A stretch of 64,000 nt of DNA from [Eubacterium] cellulosolvens LD2006 (GTDB lineage: Bacteria; Bacillota; Clostridia; Lachnospirales; Lachnospiraceae): contig NZ_KK211311.1 in the NCBI RefSeq assembly GCF_000621585.1, positions 8,426 to 72,425 of the forward strand. Reading direction: 5' to 3'. Position 1 is the first letter of the stretch; the number at the start of each line of letters is the position of its first letter. The translations under genes were made by a program, and so were the position numbers. The notes beneath the pieces are model-generated. The model was not told the origin of the DNA, searched no databases, and saw nothing but the letters and a program-made list of their open reading frames with translations. Shown piece by piece: positions 25,168 to 32,795 of this stretch.

Positions 25168-27672
25168 TTATTCTTCGGAATCGTCATCCGGGAAATCGAA
25201 CAGGCCGTCGTCGTTTTCGGGATCCTGCTGCTGACCGGAGCTTTCTTCTTCCTTTTCTTTCTCTTTTTCTTTCTCTTTCTCTTTGTCCTCGGGAGCGGCC
25301 GTCGGCTGTGGAGACGGCGTCGGCTTGTGCTGTTCACAGGTATCCGTAGGAACCGATGATTTCTCAAAATATTCCGTGACGGATTCACAGCCGTTTCCTG
25401 CGAGAAGTCCGCTCTTGGAGCAGACCGTCGCCGGTACCACGGTATCCGGTTTCTGGAAGTTCTTCATGTCGAGGCCTGCGTGGATGCGGTTCATGACACT
25501 TGTCCAGAGCACGTGAATATAGCTGCGGCACTCCTCGGAGAGCTCTTTGTTGGAATCATAGCCGGCCCAGATTCCGGCAGTGTAATACGGTGTGTAGCCG
25601 ACAAACTGAAGATCAACGTCGGAATCACCGGTGCCTGTTTTTCCCGCAACCGGAATATCGGAATCCAGCTGAAAGCCGGTGCCGGTACCCTTGGCCACGA
25701 CATCCTGCATGGCGTTTGTGAGAAGCCATGCGGTCGCCGGTTTAAACACCTGCTTCGCCATCGTTGTGTTCTCGAGGATGACATTGCCCCTGCTGTCCGT
25801 GACTTTTGTGTAGAAGACCGGACGGTTGTAGGTGCCGTTGTTCGCGATCGCCGCGTAGCAGGCGGTCAGCTCGAGATCGCTGACGCCGTTTGTGATTCCT
25901 CCGAGAGCAAGTGCTTCGGACTCGTCGTACGCGGGATCCGCGACGAGTGAAGTGAAGCCGAGTTTGCTCAGATATTCAAAACCGGTCGCCGGCGTAATGG
26001 ACTGAATAACCTTGATGGCGATGTAATTGTTGGACTGGATGATTGCCTGACGTACAGACATCGTTCCCTGATCCGGACTGGAGGGATCTCCGTTGTTCTG
26101 TTCCATTCCATCTTTGTAGGTCGTGTCCTTGCTGTTCTCCGGAGTGGCGAGTGTGACAACGCCCTGATCCAGCGCCGGACCGTAGGTTGACGGGATCTTA
26201 AAGGTGGATCCCGGCTGGCGGAAGGCGCCGGTTGCTCTGTTCAACGTAAGACTTCCGGTTTTCTTGCCTCGTCCGCCGACGATGCCGACAACGTGTCCGT
26301 TTTTCTGATCGATAACTGTCATACAAGCCTGCGGCTGCGGCGTGAAGTCCGTGCGCTCCGCGACAACGGTGTCGCCGGGCTCGACCACATGGGATTTGTA
26401 ATCGTTGATATAGAGCTGGGCTTCATCCGGAGAGGAAAAATACAGATTGAAATCCGGATTTAAGTTCTCCTGAAAATATGTCTGCAGCATCTCGCGGCTG
26501 TAGTTCTGGCGGGTGCCGTCTTTTTTGTCAACGGTGAGCGCCCAGTCGAGGTTGATCTCCGTGCCGGCCGGGAAGTTCTCCGCTTTGGAGAATTCATCCT
26601 CCATGATCTTCTGAATGGAGGAATCCTCTGTGGAGTAGATTCGAAGTCCGCTGTTGTAGATCGCGTTTGTCGCCTGATCCTCGGTGTAACCCTTCTGGGT
26701 CATGAGATCATGTTTGACCTGGTTGATCAGTTCGTCGATGAAGTAGGAATAAACCTCTGTCTCGTTGACGACGGCGGAGGCCTTCTCCTGAATGCGGGCG
26801 TAGACGTTGTCGTTGAGCGCGTCCTTGTATGACTCCGGGGTGATGTATCCCTGTGTGAGCATGTAGTCGAGGACGGTCTTCATTCTCTGCGCGTTTTTCT
26901 CCGGGAAGAGCTTCGGGTTGAACTTGCTCGGGTTCTGCGGGATGGCCGCGAGTACCGCGCACTCGGAGAGCGTGAGAGCCTTCGCGTCTTTGCCGAAGTA
27001 GGTTTGCGCGGCTGTCTGAATACCGTAGGCGCCGCTTCCGAAGTTTACGGTGTTGAGATAGTTCTCAAGAACGACGTCCTTCGGATTCTGCCCGGATTCC
27101 CTGAGAGATTTCTCAAGCTGAACCGCGAGATACTGCTCCTGAATCTTACGCTTGATACGCTTGATTCTGGATTCGTCCATCCACTCGGTGAAGACGTTGT
27201 TCTTCAGAAGCTGCTGTGTGATGGTGGAAGCACCCTCGGACTCGGAGAAGTTCGAGGAGAGCATAACGGCGAAAGCTCGGATCATTCCGTGAGGATCGAC
27301 GCCGTTGTGATCGTAGAAACGGGAATCCTCGATGGCCACGATTGCGTGCTGCATGTTCTCCGGGATGTTTTTGATATCCATGGAGACACGGTTTCCCTCT
27401 ACAGAGCTGAGCTTCTGGATCTGGTTGCCGCTGGAATCGTAGACGAAGGAAGCATAGCCGAGAGGGGAGATGCTTGCGTCCGTGATATCCGGCGCGTCAT
27501 CGATCATACCCTGATAGGAGCCCGCTGCCAGACAGATGCCGCTGGTCGCGAAAGCGATCAGGAGATACATGAGCACCCGGAGCAGAGATACTCCGAAGCG
27601 CTTTCCCATACGGGGCGCGGTTGACTCAAGCTGCACCCTTTCTTTTCGAATACCCTGTTTACTTAAGTCCAT
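25168..27672 (-). CDS. Class A penicillin-binding protein (PBP1A type)
   Basis: This bifunctional peptidoglycan glycosyltransferase and transpeptidase has 834 residues from the ATG at 27672, which follows AGGAGG; an upstream extension of the frame is not plausible. A cytoplasmic basic start and membrane helix (about 30-52) are followed by the GT51 domain (VAIEDSRFYDHNGVDP, GASTITQQLLKN) and the transpeptidase with PGSTFKIP (SxxK serine), SNNY (SxN) and KTGTGDSD (KTG). The tail is a Pro/Thr stretch followed by alternating Lys-Glu and an Asp/Glu-rich end, which is longer and more charged than usual. It is a single-gene unit. Confidence 0.96.
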   Translation of the reverse strand: MDLSKQGIRKERVQLESTAPRMGKRFGVSLLRVLMYLLIAFATSGICLAAGSYQGMIDDAPDITDASISPLGYASFVYDSSGNQIQKLSSVEGNRVSMDIKNIPENMQHAIVAIEDSRFYDHNGVDPHGMIRAFAVMLSSNFSESEGASTITQQLLKNNVFTEWMDESRIKRIKRKIQEQYLAVQLEKSLRESGQNPKDVVLENYLNTVNFGSGAYGIQTAAQTYFGKDAKALTLSECAVLAAIPQNPSKFNPKLFPEKNAQRMKTVLDYMLTQGYITPESYKDALNDNVYARIQEKASAVVNETEVYSYFIDELINQVKHDLMTQKGYTEDQATNAIYNSGLRIYSTEDSSIQKIMEDEFSKAENFPAGTEINLDWALTVDKKDGTRQNYSREMLQTYFQENLNPDFNLYFSSPDEAQLYINDYKSHVVEPGDTVVAERTDFTPQPQACMTVIDQKNGHVVGIVGGRGKKTGSLTLNRATGAFRQPGSTFKIPSTYGPALDQGVVTLATPENSKDTTYKDGMEQNNGDPSSPDQGTMSVRQAIIQSNNYIAIKVIQSITPATGFEYLSKLGFTSLVADPAYDESEALALGGITNGVSDLELTACYAAIANNGTYNRPVFYTKVTDSRGNVILENTTMAKQVFKPATAWLLTNAMQDVVAKGTGTGFQLDSDIPVAGKTGTGDSDVDLQFVGYTPYYTAGIWAGYDSNKELSEECRSYIHVLWTSVMNRIHAGLDMKNFQKPDTVVPATVCSKSGLLAGNGCESVTEYFEKSSVPTDTCEQHKPTPSPQPTAAPEDKEKEKEKEKEKEEESSGQQQDPENDDGLFDFPDDDSEE

Positions 27673-27952
27673 AATTTTTCGAAAAACCTCCTGTACACAG
27701 ATCCTTTGTTTCCGCATCAATAAAGCTCCGGAAACACAGACCTGCAATAGACTAAAATCCTCATTATTATAGCAAAAATGGGCAATGAAATAAAGCGCCA
27801 ATTGTGGTACTCTGTGATATAGAAAGGCTGTTGCTGCTTTTTGGCGTATCACCTGTACGGGAGTGAACCGCAGGCGGGAGGGCAGTAACAGGGGGCTGCC
27901 GGCGGAAGCTGTGCGGCCAAAGAGTTGTGAGAACCGGAGGATGAGGGAAATA

Positions 27953-28618
27953 ATGGGACAGGAACAGAACATGCCCCCTTCTTACCGCACGGTGTACACC
28001 GGCGGTGAGGGAAAATATGAAGAGAAGAAATCGGTGTTTATCGCCACGGTCCGGCATGTGGAGACCGAGGAAGAAGCGACGGCGTTCATTGACGAGATGA
28101 AGAAGAAATACTGGGACGCCAGACACAACTGCTCGGCCTACGTGCTCGGAAGCAGGAGTGAGCAGATGCGGGCGTCGGACGACGGGGAACCGCAGGGAAC
28201 GGCCGGACGGCCGATCCTGGATGTTCTGACCGGAGCGTCTCTGACAAACGCGGCGATTGTCGTTACCCGGTATTTCGGAGGAGTTCTTCTGGGGACGGGA
28301 GGCCTGGTGCGCGCGTACACGCAGGCGGCAAGGGATGGCCTTTTGAACAGCGTTCTGACGGAGAGAATCTACGGAACCGTTCTGGAAATCGGAGCGGAGT
28401 ACACGGATGTGGGAAAACTTCAGTACCTTCTCGCGCAGCAGAACGTGCCGGTTCTCTCCTCGGAGTATCTGGACAAGGTGAGTATGCGCGTCATTCTTCC
28501 GGCACAGGATGCGGACCGGCTCATCCGGGATCTCACGGAGGCGACGGCCGGCAGAGCGGATATAAAAAAAGCCGACTCCACATATTACTGTGAAGTCGAC
28601 GGTGAAATCATTCTCTGA
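27953..28618 (+). CDS. yigZ: YigZ/IMPACT family protein
   Basis: This is a conserved two-domain protein of uncertain function, related to eukaryotic IMPACT. Of the candidate starts I favour ATG 27953 (221 residues), since the usual length is about 210 and GGAGG lies 13 nt upstream; ATG 27941 is possible but too close to that site. The signature DDGEPQGTAGRPIL and RYFGGVLLGTGGLVRAY are intact, and a C-terminal DUF1949-like domain follows (about 135-205). The last codons also encode the stem of a minus-strand terminator. Confidence 0.88.
   Translation: MGQEQNMPPSYRTVYTGGEGKYEEKKSVFIATVRHVETEEEATAFIDEMKKKYWDARHNCSAYVLGSRSEQMRASDDGEPQGTAGRPILDVLTGASLTNAAIVVTRYFGGVLLGTGGLVRAYTQAARDGLLNSVLTERIYGTVLEIGAEYTDVGKLQYLLAQQNVPVLSSEYLDKVSMRVILPAQDADRLIRDLTEATAGRADIKKADSTYYCEVDGEIIL
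28564..28600 (-). terminator. Terminator of ppiB inside the yigZ coding region
   Basis: On the minus strand, GTCGACTTCACA pairs with TGTGGAGTCGGC (12 bp, two G-U pairs), followed by T7. On the plus strand the same bases encode the yigZ residues KKADSTYYCEVD. Confidence 0.75.
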
Positions 28619-28728
28619 GTGGAAAACGGAAACATGGGGGTGTCGATGCTTTCGCATTTTTGTTTCCCCTCACCGGATCGTTACCCGAATGCCACGCAGC
28701 AGAGACGGAGCGTTTGTCTGTAGCCGGA

Positions 28729-29247
28729 TCAGCACTTCTCCGGTTCCGGGTAATCAACGCCGAGAGTGTCGACCGTCATCGTGCGGATAACAACCGGTGT
28801 CAGAGGAGCGTCGTTCCAGTCGGTCTCGGACTCGGCGATCTTATTGACTGCGTCCATACCCTCGATCACTTTTCCGAAGCCGGCATATTGGCCGTCAAGG
28901 TAGCCTGCATCCGCGTGCATGATGAAGAACTGGCTTCCAGCGGAGTCCGGATTCATGGCACGGGCCATGGAGAGAACGCCCGGTGTGTGGGAGAGATCAT
29001 TCTTGTGGCCGTTTCCGGAAAACTCGCCCTTGATGGAGTAGCCGGGGCCTCCGGTTCCATTTCCGTCCGGGTCTCCGCCCTGGATCATGAATCCGGCGAT
29101 GATGCGGTGGAAAGTAAGGCCGTCGTAAAAGCCTTTTTTGATCAGGCTGATGAAGTTATTAACTGTATTCGGCGCAATCTCGGGATAGAGCTCCGCTTTG
29201 ATGACGTCGCCGTTGTCCATAGTGATCGTTACAATTGGATTTGACAT
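28729..29247 (-). CDS. ppiB: Cyclophilin-type peptidyl-prolyl isomerase
   Basis: It catalyses cis-trans isomerisation at prolines. The 172-residue protein has no signal peptide, so it is cytoplasmic. Active-site elements are visible: FHRIIAGFMIQGGDPDGNGTGG (Arg and Gln in their usual places), LSMARAMNPDSAGSQFFI and the YAGFGKVIEGMD segment; the usual tryptophan position is not obvious, as in many bacterial forms. The RBS is AGGAGG before ATG. It is convergent with yigZ and divergent from tsaE. Confidence 0.95.
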   Translation of the reverse strand: MSNPIVTITMDNGDVIKAELYPEIAPNTVNNFISLIKKGFYDGLTFHRIIAGFMIQGGDPDGNGTGGPGYSIKGEFSGNGHKNDLSHTPGVLSMARAMNPDSAGSQFFIMHADAGYLDGQYAGFGKVIEGMDAVNKIAESETDWNDAPLTPVVIRTMTVDTLGVDYPEPEKC

Positions 29248-29271
29248 TTGAAATCCTCCTTTGTCAAGATA

Positions 29272-29301
29272 CTGACATTATATAGGAACTTGTGATAAAA
29301 T
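29272..29301 (+). promoter_or_regulatory. Likely promoter of tsaE-tsaB-rimI
   Basis: CTGACA (29272-29277), 18 bp, TAAAAT (29296-29301), about 95 nt before the tsaE ATG. Confidence 0.6.
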
Positions 29302-29396
29302 AAAAGCCGTTTATCTCAGTGAGAGAAGACTTGAACGCAACCCGTTACCGGAGCCGGAAGGCAGAGCAACAGGGGAATACAGAGAGGAACATTTGT

Positions 29397-29828
29397 ATGA
29401 TTATAGAGACGAACAGTCCGGAGGAGACCTATGCCTTCGCGAGGAAACTCGGATTAGAGGCGGCAGCCGGACAGATCTTTACGCTCGACGGTGATCTGGG
29501 CGTGGGAAAGACCGTTTTTGCAAAAGGGCTCGCGGACGGACTCGGGATTACGGAGCCGGTCAGCAGTCCGACATTTACGATTGTACAGGAATACACGGAC
29601 GGGCGGCTGCCGCTGTATCACTTCGATGTGTACCGGATTGAAGAGCCGGAGGAGATGGAAGAGATCGGCTACGACGAGTACTTTAACGGCGACGGCGTCT
29701 GCCTGATCGAGTGGGCGGACATGATCCGGGAGCTTCTTCCGGAGGAAGTGATCCGCGTCCGGATCCGGAAAGTTCCGGAAAAGGGCTTTGATTACAGAGA
29801 GATATGCGTTGAGGGAATGAAAGAATGA
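29397..29828 (+). CDS. tsaE: tRNA t6A biosynthesis ATPase TsaE
   Basis: This is the ATPase of the threonylcarbamoyladenosine complex (TsaB, TsaD, TsaE). I choose ATG 29397 (143 residues), with AGAGAGG 9 nt upstream; the frame is open further upstream but the family starts here. Walker A LDGDLGVGKTVFAKG, SSPTFTIVQEY, YHFDVYRI and LIEWADM are all diagnostic. It overlaps tsaB by 4 bp (ATGA), so translation is coupled. tsaD is not in the window. Confidence 0.96.
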   Translation: MIIETNSPEETYAFARKLGLEAAAGQIFTLDGDLGVGKTVFAKGLADGLGITEPVSSPTFTIVQEYTDGRLPLYHFDVYRIEEPEEMEEIGYDEYFNGDGVCLIEWADMIRELLPEEVIRVRIRKVPEKGFDYREICVEGMKE

Positions 29829-30601
29829 AGATACTTGCACTGGACAGTTCGGGAATGACAGCATCTGTCTCCGTCATGGAGGACGGACAGCTTGTCGCGG
29901 ACTACACCGTTAATTATAAAAAAACGCACTCGCAGACGCTGCTTCCGATGCTGGACACCATTGTTCAGATGATCGGACTGGACATGGATTCGATCGATGC
30001 CATCGCGATCGCCTCGGGCCCGGGCTCATTCACAGGACTTCGCATCGGCTCCGCGACGGCCAAGGGACTTGGCCTCGCGCTCGACAAGCCGGTGGTCGAA
30101 GTGCCGACGATCTATGCGCTCGCCAACAATCTCTTCGACACAGAGGGACTCATCGTCCCGATGATGGACGCCAGAAGGGCGCAGGTGTACACGGGGATCT
30201 GCAGATTTGAAAATCACCGCCTGAAGGTCGTAAAAGAGCAGTGCGCGGTTTCTGTGGAGGAGCTGGTGCGTGAACTGAACGAGCTGGGCGAGAGGGTCAC
30301 CGTCCTCGGAGACGGCGTGGAGCCGAACCGCTCCTATCTCGAAGAACATCTCGGTGTTCCGCACGCGGAGGCGCCGGGACATCTGAACCGGCAGAGAGCC
30401 GCCGCAGTAGCGGAGCTCGGAAGTATCTATTTCGGCGAGGGAAAATATGTGTCCGCGGCGGAGCACAGTCCGGAATATCTCCGCGTGTCCCAGGCGGAGC
30501 GCGAGCAGGCAGAGAAAGGACGCTCCATGCGGGAGATGGAAGAGAAGTCGTCGAGACTGCAGCCGGCGGATTACGGCGCGTCCGACAGTTACGAAGACTG
30601 A
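29825..30601 (+). CDS. tsaB: tRNA t6A biosynthesis protein TsaB
   Basis: This is the ASKHA-fold partner that stabilises TsaD. The 258-residue protein begins MKILALDSSGMTASVSVMED. The motifs KTHSQTLLPMLD and IASGPGSFTGLRIGSATAKG are typical. A C-terminal extension of about 30 charged residues (EREQAEKGRSMREMEEKS...) goes beyond the usual end. It is second in the tsaE-tsaB-rimI operon. Confidence 0.96.
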   Translation: MKILALDSSGMTASVSVMEDGQLVADYTVNYKKTHSQTLLPMLDTIVQMIGLDMDSIDAIAIASGPGSFTGLRIGSATAKGLGLALDKPVVEVPTIYALANNLFDTEGLIVPMMDARRAQVYTGICRFENHRLKVVKEQCAVSVEELVRELNELGERVTVLGDGVEPNRSYLEEHLGVPHAEAPGHLNRQRAAAVAELGSIYFGEGKYVSAAEHSPEYLRVSQAEREQAEKGRSMREMEEKSSRLQPADYGASDSYED

Positions 30602-30610
30602 GGAGTTTCT

Positions 30611-31075
30611 ATGGCAGAGGACAGACAGATCACAATCCGGCGGATGCGTGAGGAGGATCTTGACCGCGTGGCGGAGATCGAGAAAGAAAATTTCTCCACG
30701 CCCTGGAGCAGGAAGAGTTTTTCCGACTTTCTGAAACGGGAGGGCACCTATTTTCTCGTCGCGGAAAGGGAGGAAGCGGGAGAGACAGAGATCTGCGGAT
30801 ACATCGGAGCGTACGGGATTCCCGACGAGGGCGATATCACGAACGTCTCCGTTCAGAAAGAATACCGAAGGGCTGGCATCGGGAGGAAGATCGTCGACGA
30901 GCTGATCCGTGTGACGGTTGCAGCCGGGATCAAGAGACTTTTTCTCGAAGTCCGGGAGAGCAACGATCCGGCGATCCGGCTGTATGAACACGCGGGGTTC
31001 GTCCGATGCGGCCTGCGAAAGAATTACTACACTAGTCCGGTTGAGAACGCGGTCATCATGATGCGCGATGAGTAG
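30611..31075 (+). CDS. rimI: Ribosomal protein S18-alanine N-acetyltransferase
   Basis: This is a GNAT-fold acetyltransferase of 154 residues; the acetyl-CoA loop VQKEYRRAGIGRKIVDELI and the end motif LYEHAGFVRCGLRKNYYTSP are those of RimI. It follows tsaB by 9 bp, the common arrangement in Firmicutes. The last codons and stop (ATGCGCGATGAGTAG) merge into the repeat that begins at the stop codon. The similar GCGCGATATGTAG lies at the same place in the repeats at 16249 and 47380. Confidence 0.95.
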   Translation: MAEDRQITIRRMREEDLDRVAEIEKENFSTPWSRKSFSDFLKREGTYFLVAEREEAGETEICGYIGAYGIPDEGDITNVSVQKEYRRAGIGRKIVDELIRVTVAAGIKRLFLEVRESNDPAIRLYEHAGFVRCGLRKNYYTSPVENAVIMMRDE

Positions 31076-31300
31076 ATGCTTCGCATCCGCGCTCGGCGCG
31101 AGAATGTCGCTAGCGACATTCTTTTTTATCTCATAGGAAATTCCTCCGAATTTCCCATGAGACAAAACGCTCCGCGGGATGCGCAGCTCGCAGATGGGAA
31201 GATCGCTTCGCGATTCTGCTCGCGCGCCAAAGTCCCGCGGCGCTCCCCTCAGGAATGAGGGGCTGGGGGAGTCGAGGTCCGCTTGCGGACTTTGTTCATA
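31068..31300 (+). repeat. Modular hairpin repeat, locus III
   Basis: Here the module order differs from loci II and VII. GATGCTTCGCATC, CGCGCTCGGCGCG and the terminator come first. They are followed by the palindrome with arms TCTCATAGGAAATT / AATTTCCCATGAGA, then CAAAACGCTCCGCGGGATGCG, and a run of further hairpins, among them GATCGCTTCGCGATT and GTCCGCTTGCGGAC. It fills the gap between rimI and punA. Confidence 0.8.
31101..31128 (+). terminator. Repeat-borne terminator, copy 2
   Basis: GAATGTCGCTAGCGACATTC plus T-run, identical to the hairpins at 16285 and 47416. It ends the tsaE-tsaB-rimI transcript 26 bp after the rimI stop. Confidence 0.85.
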
Positions 31301-31319
31301 GAATAACGGAGGTGCGGTT

Positions 31320-32141
31320 ATGACAGAGGTGGAACAGAAGATAGAAAGCTGTTTTCGGGAAATACGGGAGCGGATGCCGTTTGCGCCGCGCGTGGCGATT
31401 GTTCTGGGATCCGGACTCGGCGAATTTGCGGAAGAGCTCGGAAGCGAGGCAGAGATCGGTTACGGAGAAATTCCGGGCTTTCCGGTCTCAACCGTCGCCG
31501 GACACAAGGGGCGTTTTGTCTTCGGTCATGTGCGGGAGACTCCGGTGGTCGTCATGCAGGGGCGTGTGCACTATTATGAGGGGTATTCCATGTCGGATGT
31601 GGTGCTCCCAATTCGGCTGATGCGTCGCATGGGAGCGGAGACACTCGTTCTGACCAATGCGTCGGGAGGACTGAGAAACGAGTTCCGTCCCGGCGACCTG
31701 ATGCTGATCACCGATCAGATTTCCTCCTTCGTTCCGTCTCCGCTGATCGGACCGAACGCGGGAAGCCTCGGCACCCGCTTTCCGGACATGAGCACTGTCT
31801 ACGACGTCGGTCTCTCCTGTGTCATCCGCGAGAGCGCGGAGGCGTGCGGAATTTCTCTTCGCGAGGGCGTCTACCTTCAGACAACGGGGCCGCAGTACGA
31901 GACGCCGGCGGAGGTCAGGATGTACCGGCAGCTCGGAGCGGATGCGGTCGGGATGAGCACGGCCGTCGAGGCGGTGGCGGCTGTTCACTGCGGCTTCCGT
32001 GTCTGCGGTCTCTCCTGTATCACGAACGCCGCGTCCGGAATCACAGAAAAGAAGCTCTCCCACGAGGAAGTATCCCGGGCCGCCGATGAAGCAGCCCCGC
32101 GCTTCCGAAGTCTTCTCCGGGAAGCGGTCGGCAGGATGTAG
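31320..32141 (+). CDS. punA: Purine nucleoside phosphorylase
   Basis: It cleaves purine nucleosides with phosphate to the free base and (deoxy)ribose 1-phosphate. The 273-residue protein belongs to the trimeric PNP branch: VLGSGLGEFAEEL (phosphate site), HKGRFVFGHV, MQGRVHYYEGYS, LTNASGGL, TTGPQYETPAEVRM and LSCITNAASG. The RBS is GGAGG about 8 nt before ATG. No promoter is obvious in the hairpin repeat upstream. A terminator lies 30 bp downstream. Confidence 0.95.
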   Translation: MTEVEQKIESCFREIRERMPFAPRVAIVLGSGLGEFAEELGSEAEIGYGEIPGFPVSTVAGHKGRFVFGHVRETPVVVMQGRVHYYEGYSMSDVVLPIRLMRRMGAETLVLTNASGGLRNEFRPGDLMLITDQISSFVPSPLIGPNAGSLGTRFPDMSTVYDVGLSCVIRESAEACGISLREGVYLQTTGPQYETPAEVRMYRQLGADAVGMSTAVEAVAAVHCGFRVCGLSCITNAASGITEKKLSHEEVSRAADEAAPRFRSLLREAVGRM

Positions 32142-32171
32142 ACATCGAAATATCAAATTCATGAAATTTGA

Positions 32172-32207
32172 CGCCCTGCGCGGTTGACATCGGCAGGGCG
32201 TTTTATT
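32172..32207 (+). terminator. Terminator of punA, loop holds a promoter -35
   Basis: CGCCCTGC (32172-32179) pairs with GCAGGGCG (32193-32200), followed by TTTTATT. The loop contains the TTGACA hexamer (32184-32189) of the next promoter. Confidence 0.75.
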
Positions 32208-32212
32208 ATAAT
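32184..32212 (+). promoter_or_regulatory. Consensus promoter of the T-box/trpXYZ operon
   Basis: TTGACA (32184-32189), 17 bp, TATAAT (32207-32212): a perfect sigma-A match. It starts the T-box leader at about 32219. Confidence 0.9.
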
Positions 32213-32221
32213 CAGTATAAA

Positions 32222-32530
32222 CCTTTGAGGAAGAGTAGTAGTCATTGATTTTCTGTCTCCAAGAGAGCTGCAGGCGATGGGATTGCGGCAGACAGATCTC
32301 TGATGAATGGACTTCTGAGGGCGGCTTGAACAGCTGATCCGATGGCGCCGGACGGTCCTATCGTCCCGGACATTTCGGGTGCGCTCAGTAGATGTCGACG
32401 GGAACCCATCCGTTATCAATCGGGTACGCATGATAGTGTGTAAGTGAGCGGGCGTTGAAGACGTCAATTTGGGTGGTATCGCAGAAGTACAGCTTTTGTC
32501 CCATGTTTCGTGGGGGAAAGGCTTTTTTTT
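32222..32530 (+). ncRNA. T-box riboswitch, tryptophan specifier
   Basis: Uncharged tRNA binding lets transcription pass into the operon. Stem I has the AGTAGTAG kink region, TCTGTCT (32252-32258) pairing with AGACAGA (32290-32296), the distal GAGAGC, and a specifier loop GAATGGAC; TGG (32308-32310) reads as the Trp codon. The T-box proper is GGGTGGTATCGCAG (32471-32484). The competing terminator AGCTTTTGTCCCATG / CGTGGGGGAAAGGCT ends in T8 at 32530. The downstream genes fit a tryptophan-related transporter. Confidence 0.9.
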
Positions 32531-32568
32531 ATGCCTTTAGGAACCGCTGACTGCGCACAGAACAATTT

Positions 32569-32781
32569 TATCTCAGTCGGAGATATCCCCCCTTACTCTA
32601 AGCGAAGTGCAGGGAGGGGATATAACAAACTCGCCTCAGTCGGGTTTACAATCTCCGGCTGAGATAAATGCTCCGCGAGGATGCGCAGGAATTTGCATAG
32701 GAGCTTTGTCAGCTTCGCTGACGCAAATTCCGCGCCAAGTCTCGTGGGGCGAGACTTTAAGACGGGTGAGAAGCACCCGGG
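32569..32781 (+). repeat. Modular hairpin repeat, locus IV, in the trpX leader
   Basis: TTATCTCAGTCGGAGAT (about 32569-32585) pairs with ATCTCCGGCTGAGATAA (32650-32666). Then come ATGCTCCGCGAGGATGCGCA, matching the joint of the other copies, and the hairpins GTCAGCTTCGCTGAC and AAGTCTCGTGGGGCGAGACTT. No U-run is present, so it should not terminate. It sits between the T-box terminator and trpX. Confidence 0.7.
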
Positions 32782-32795
32782 AAAGAAGGAGAATT

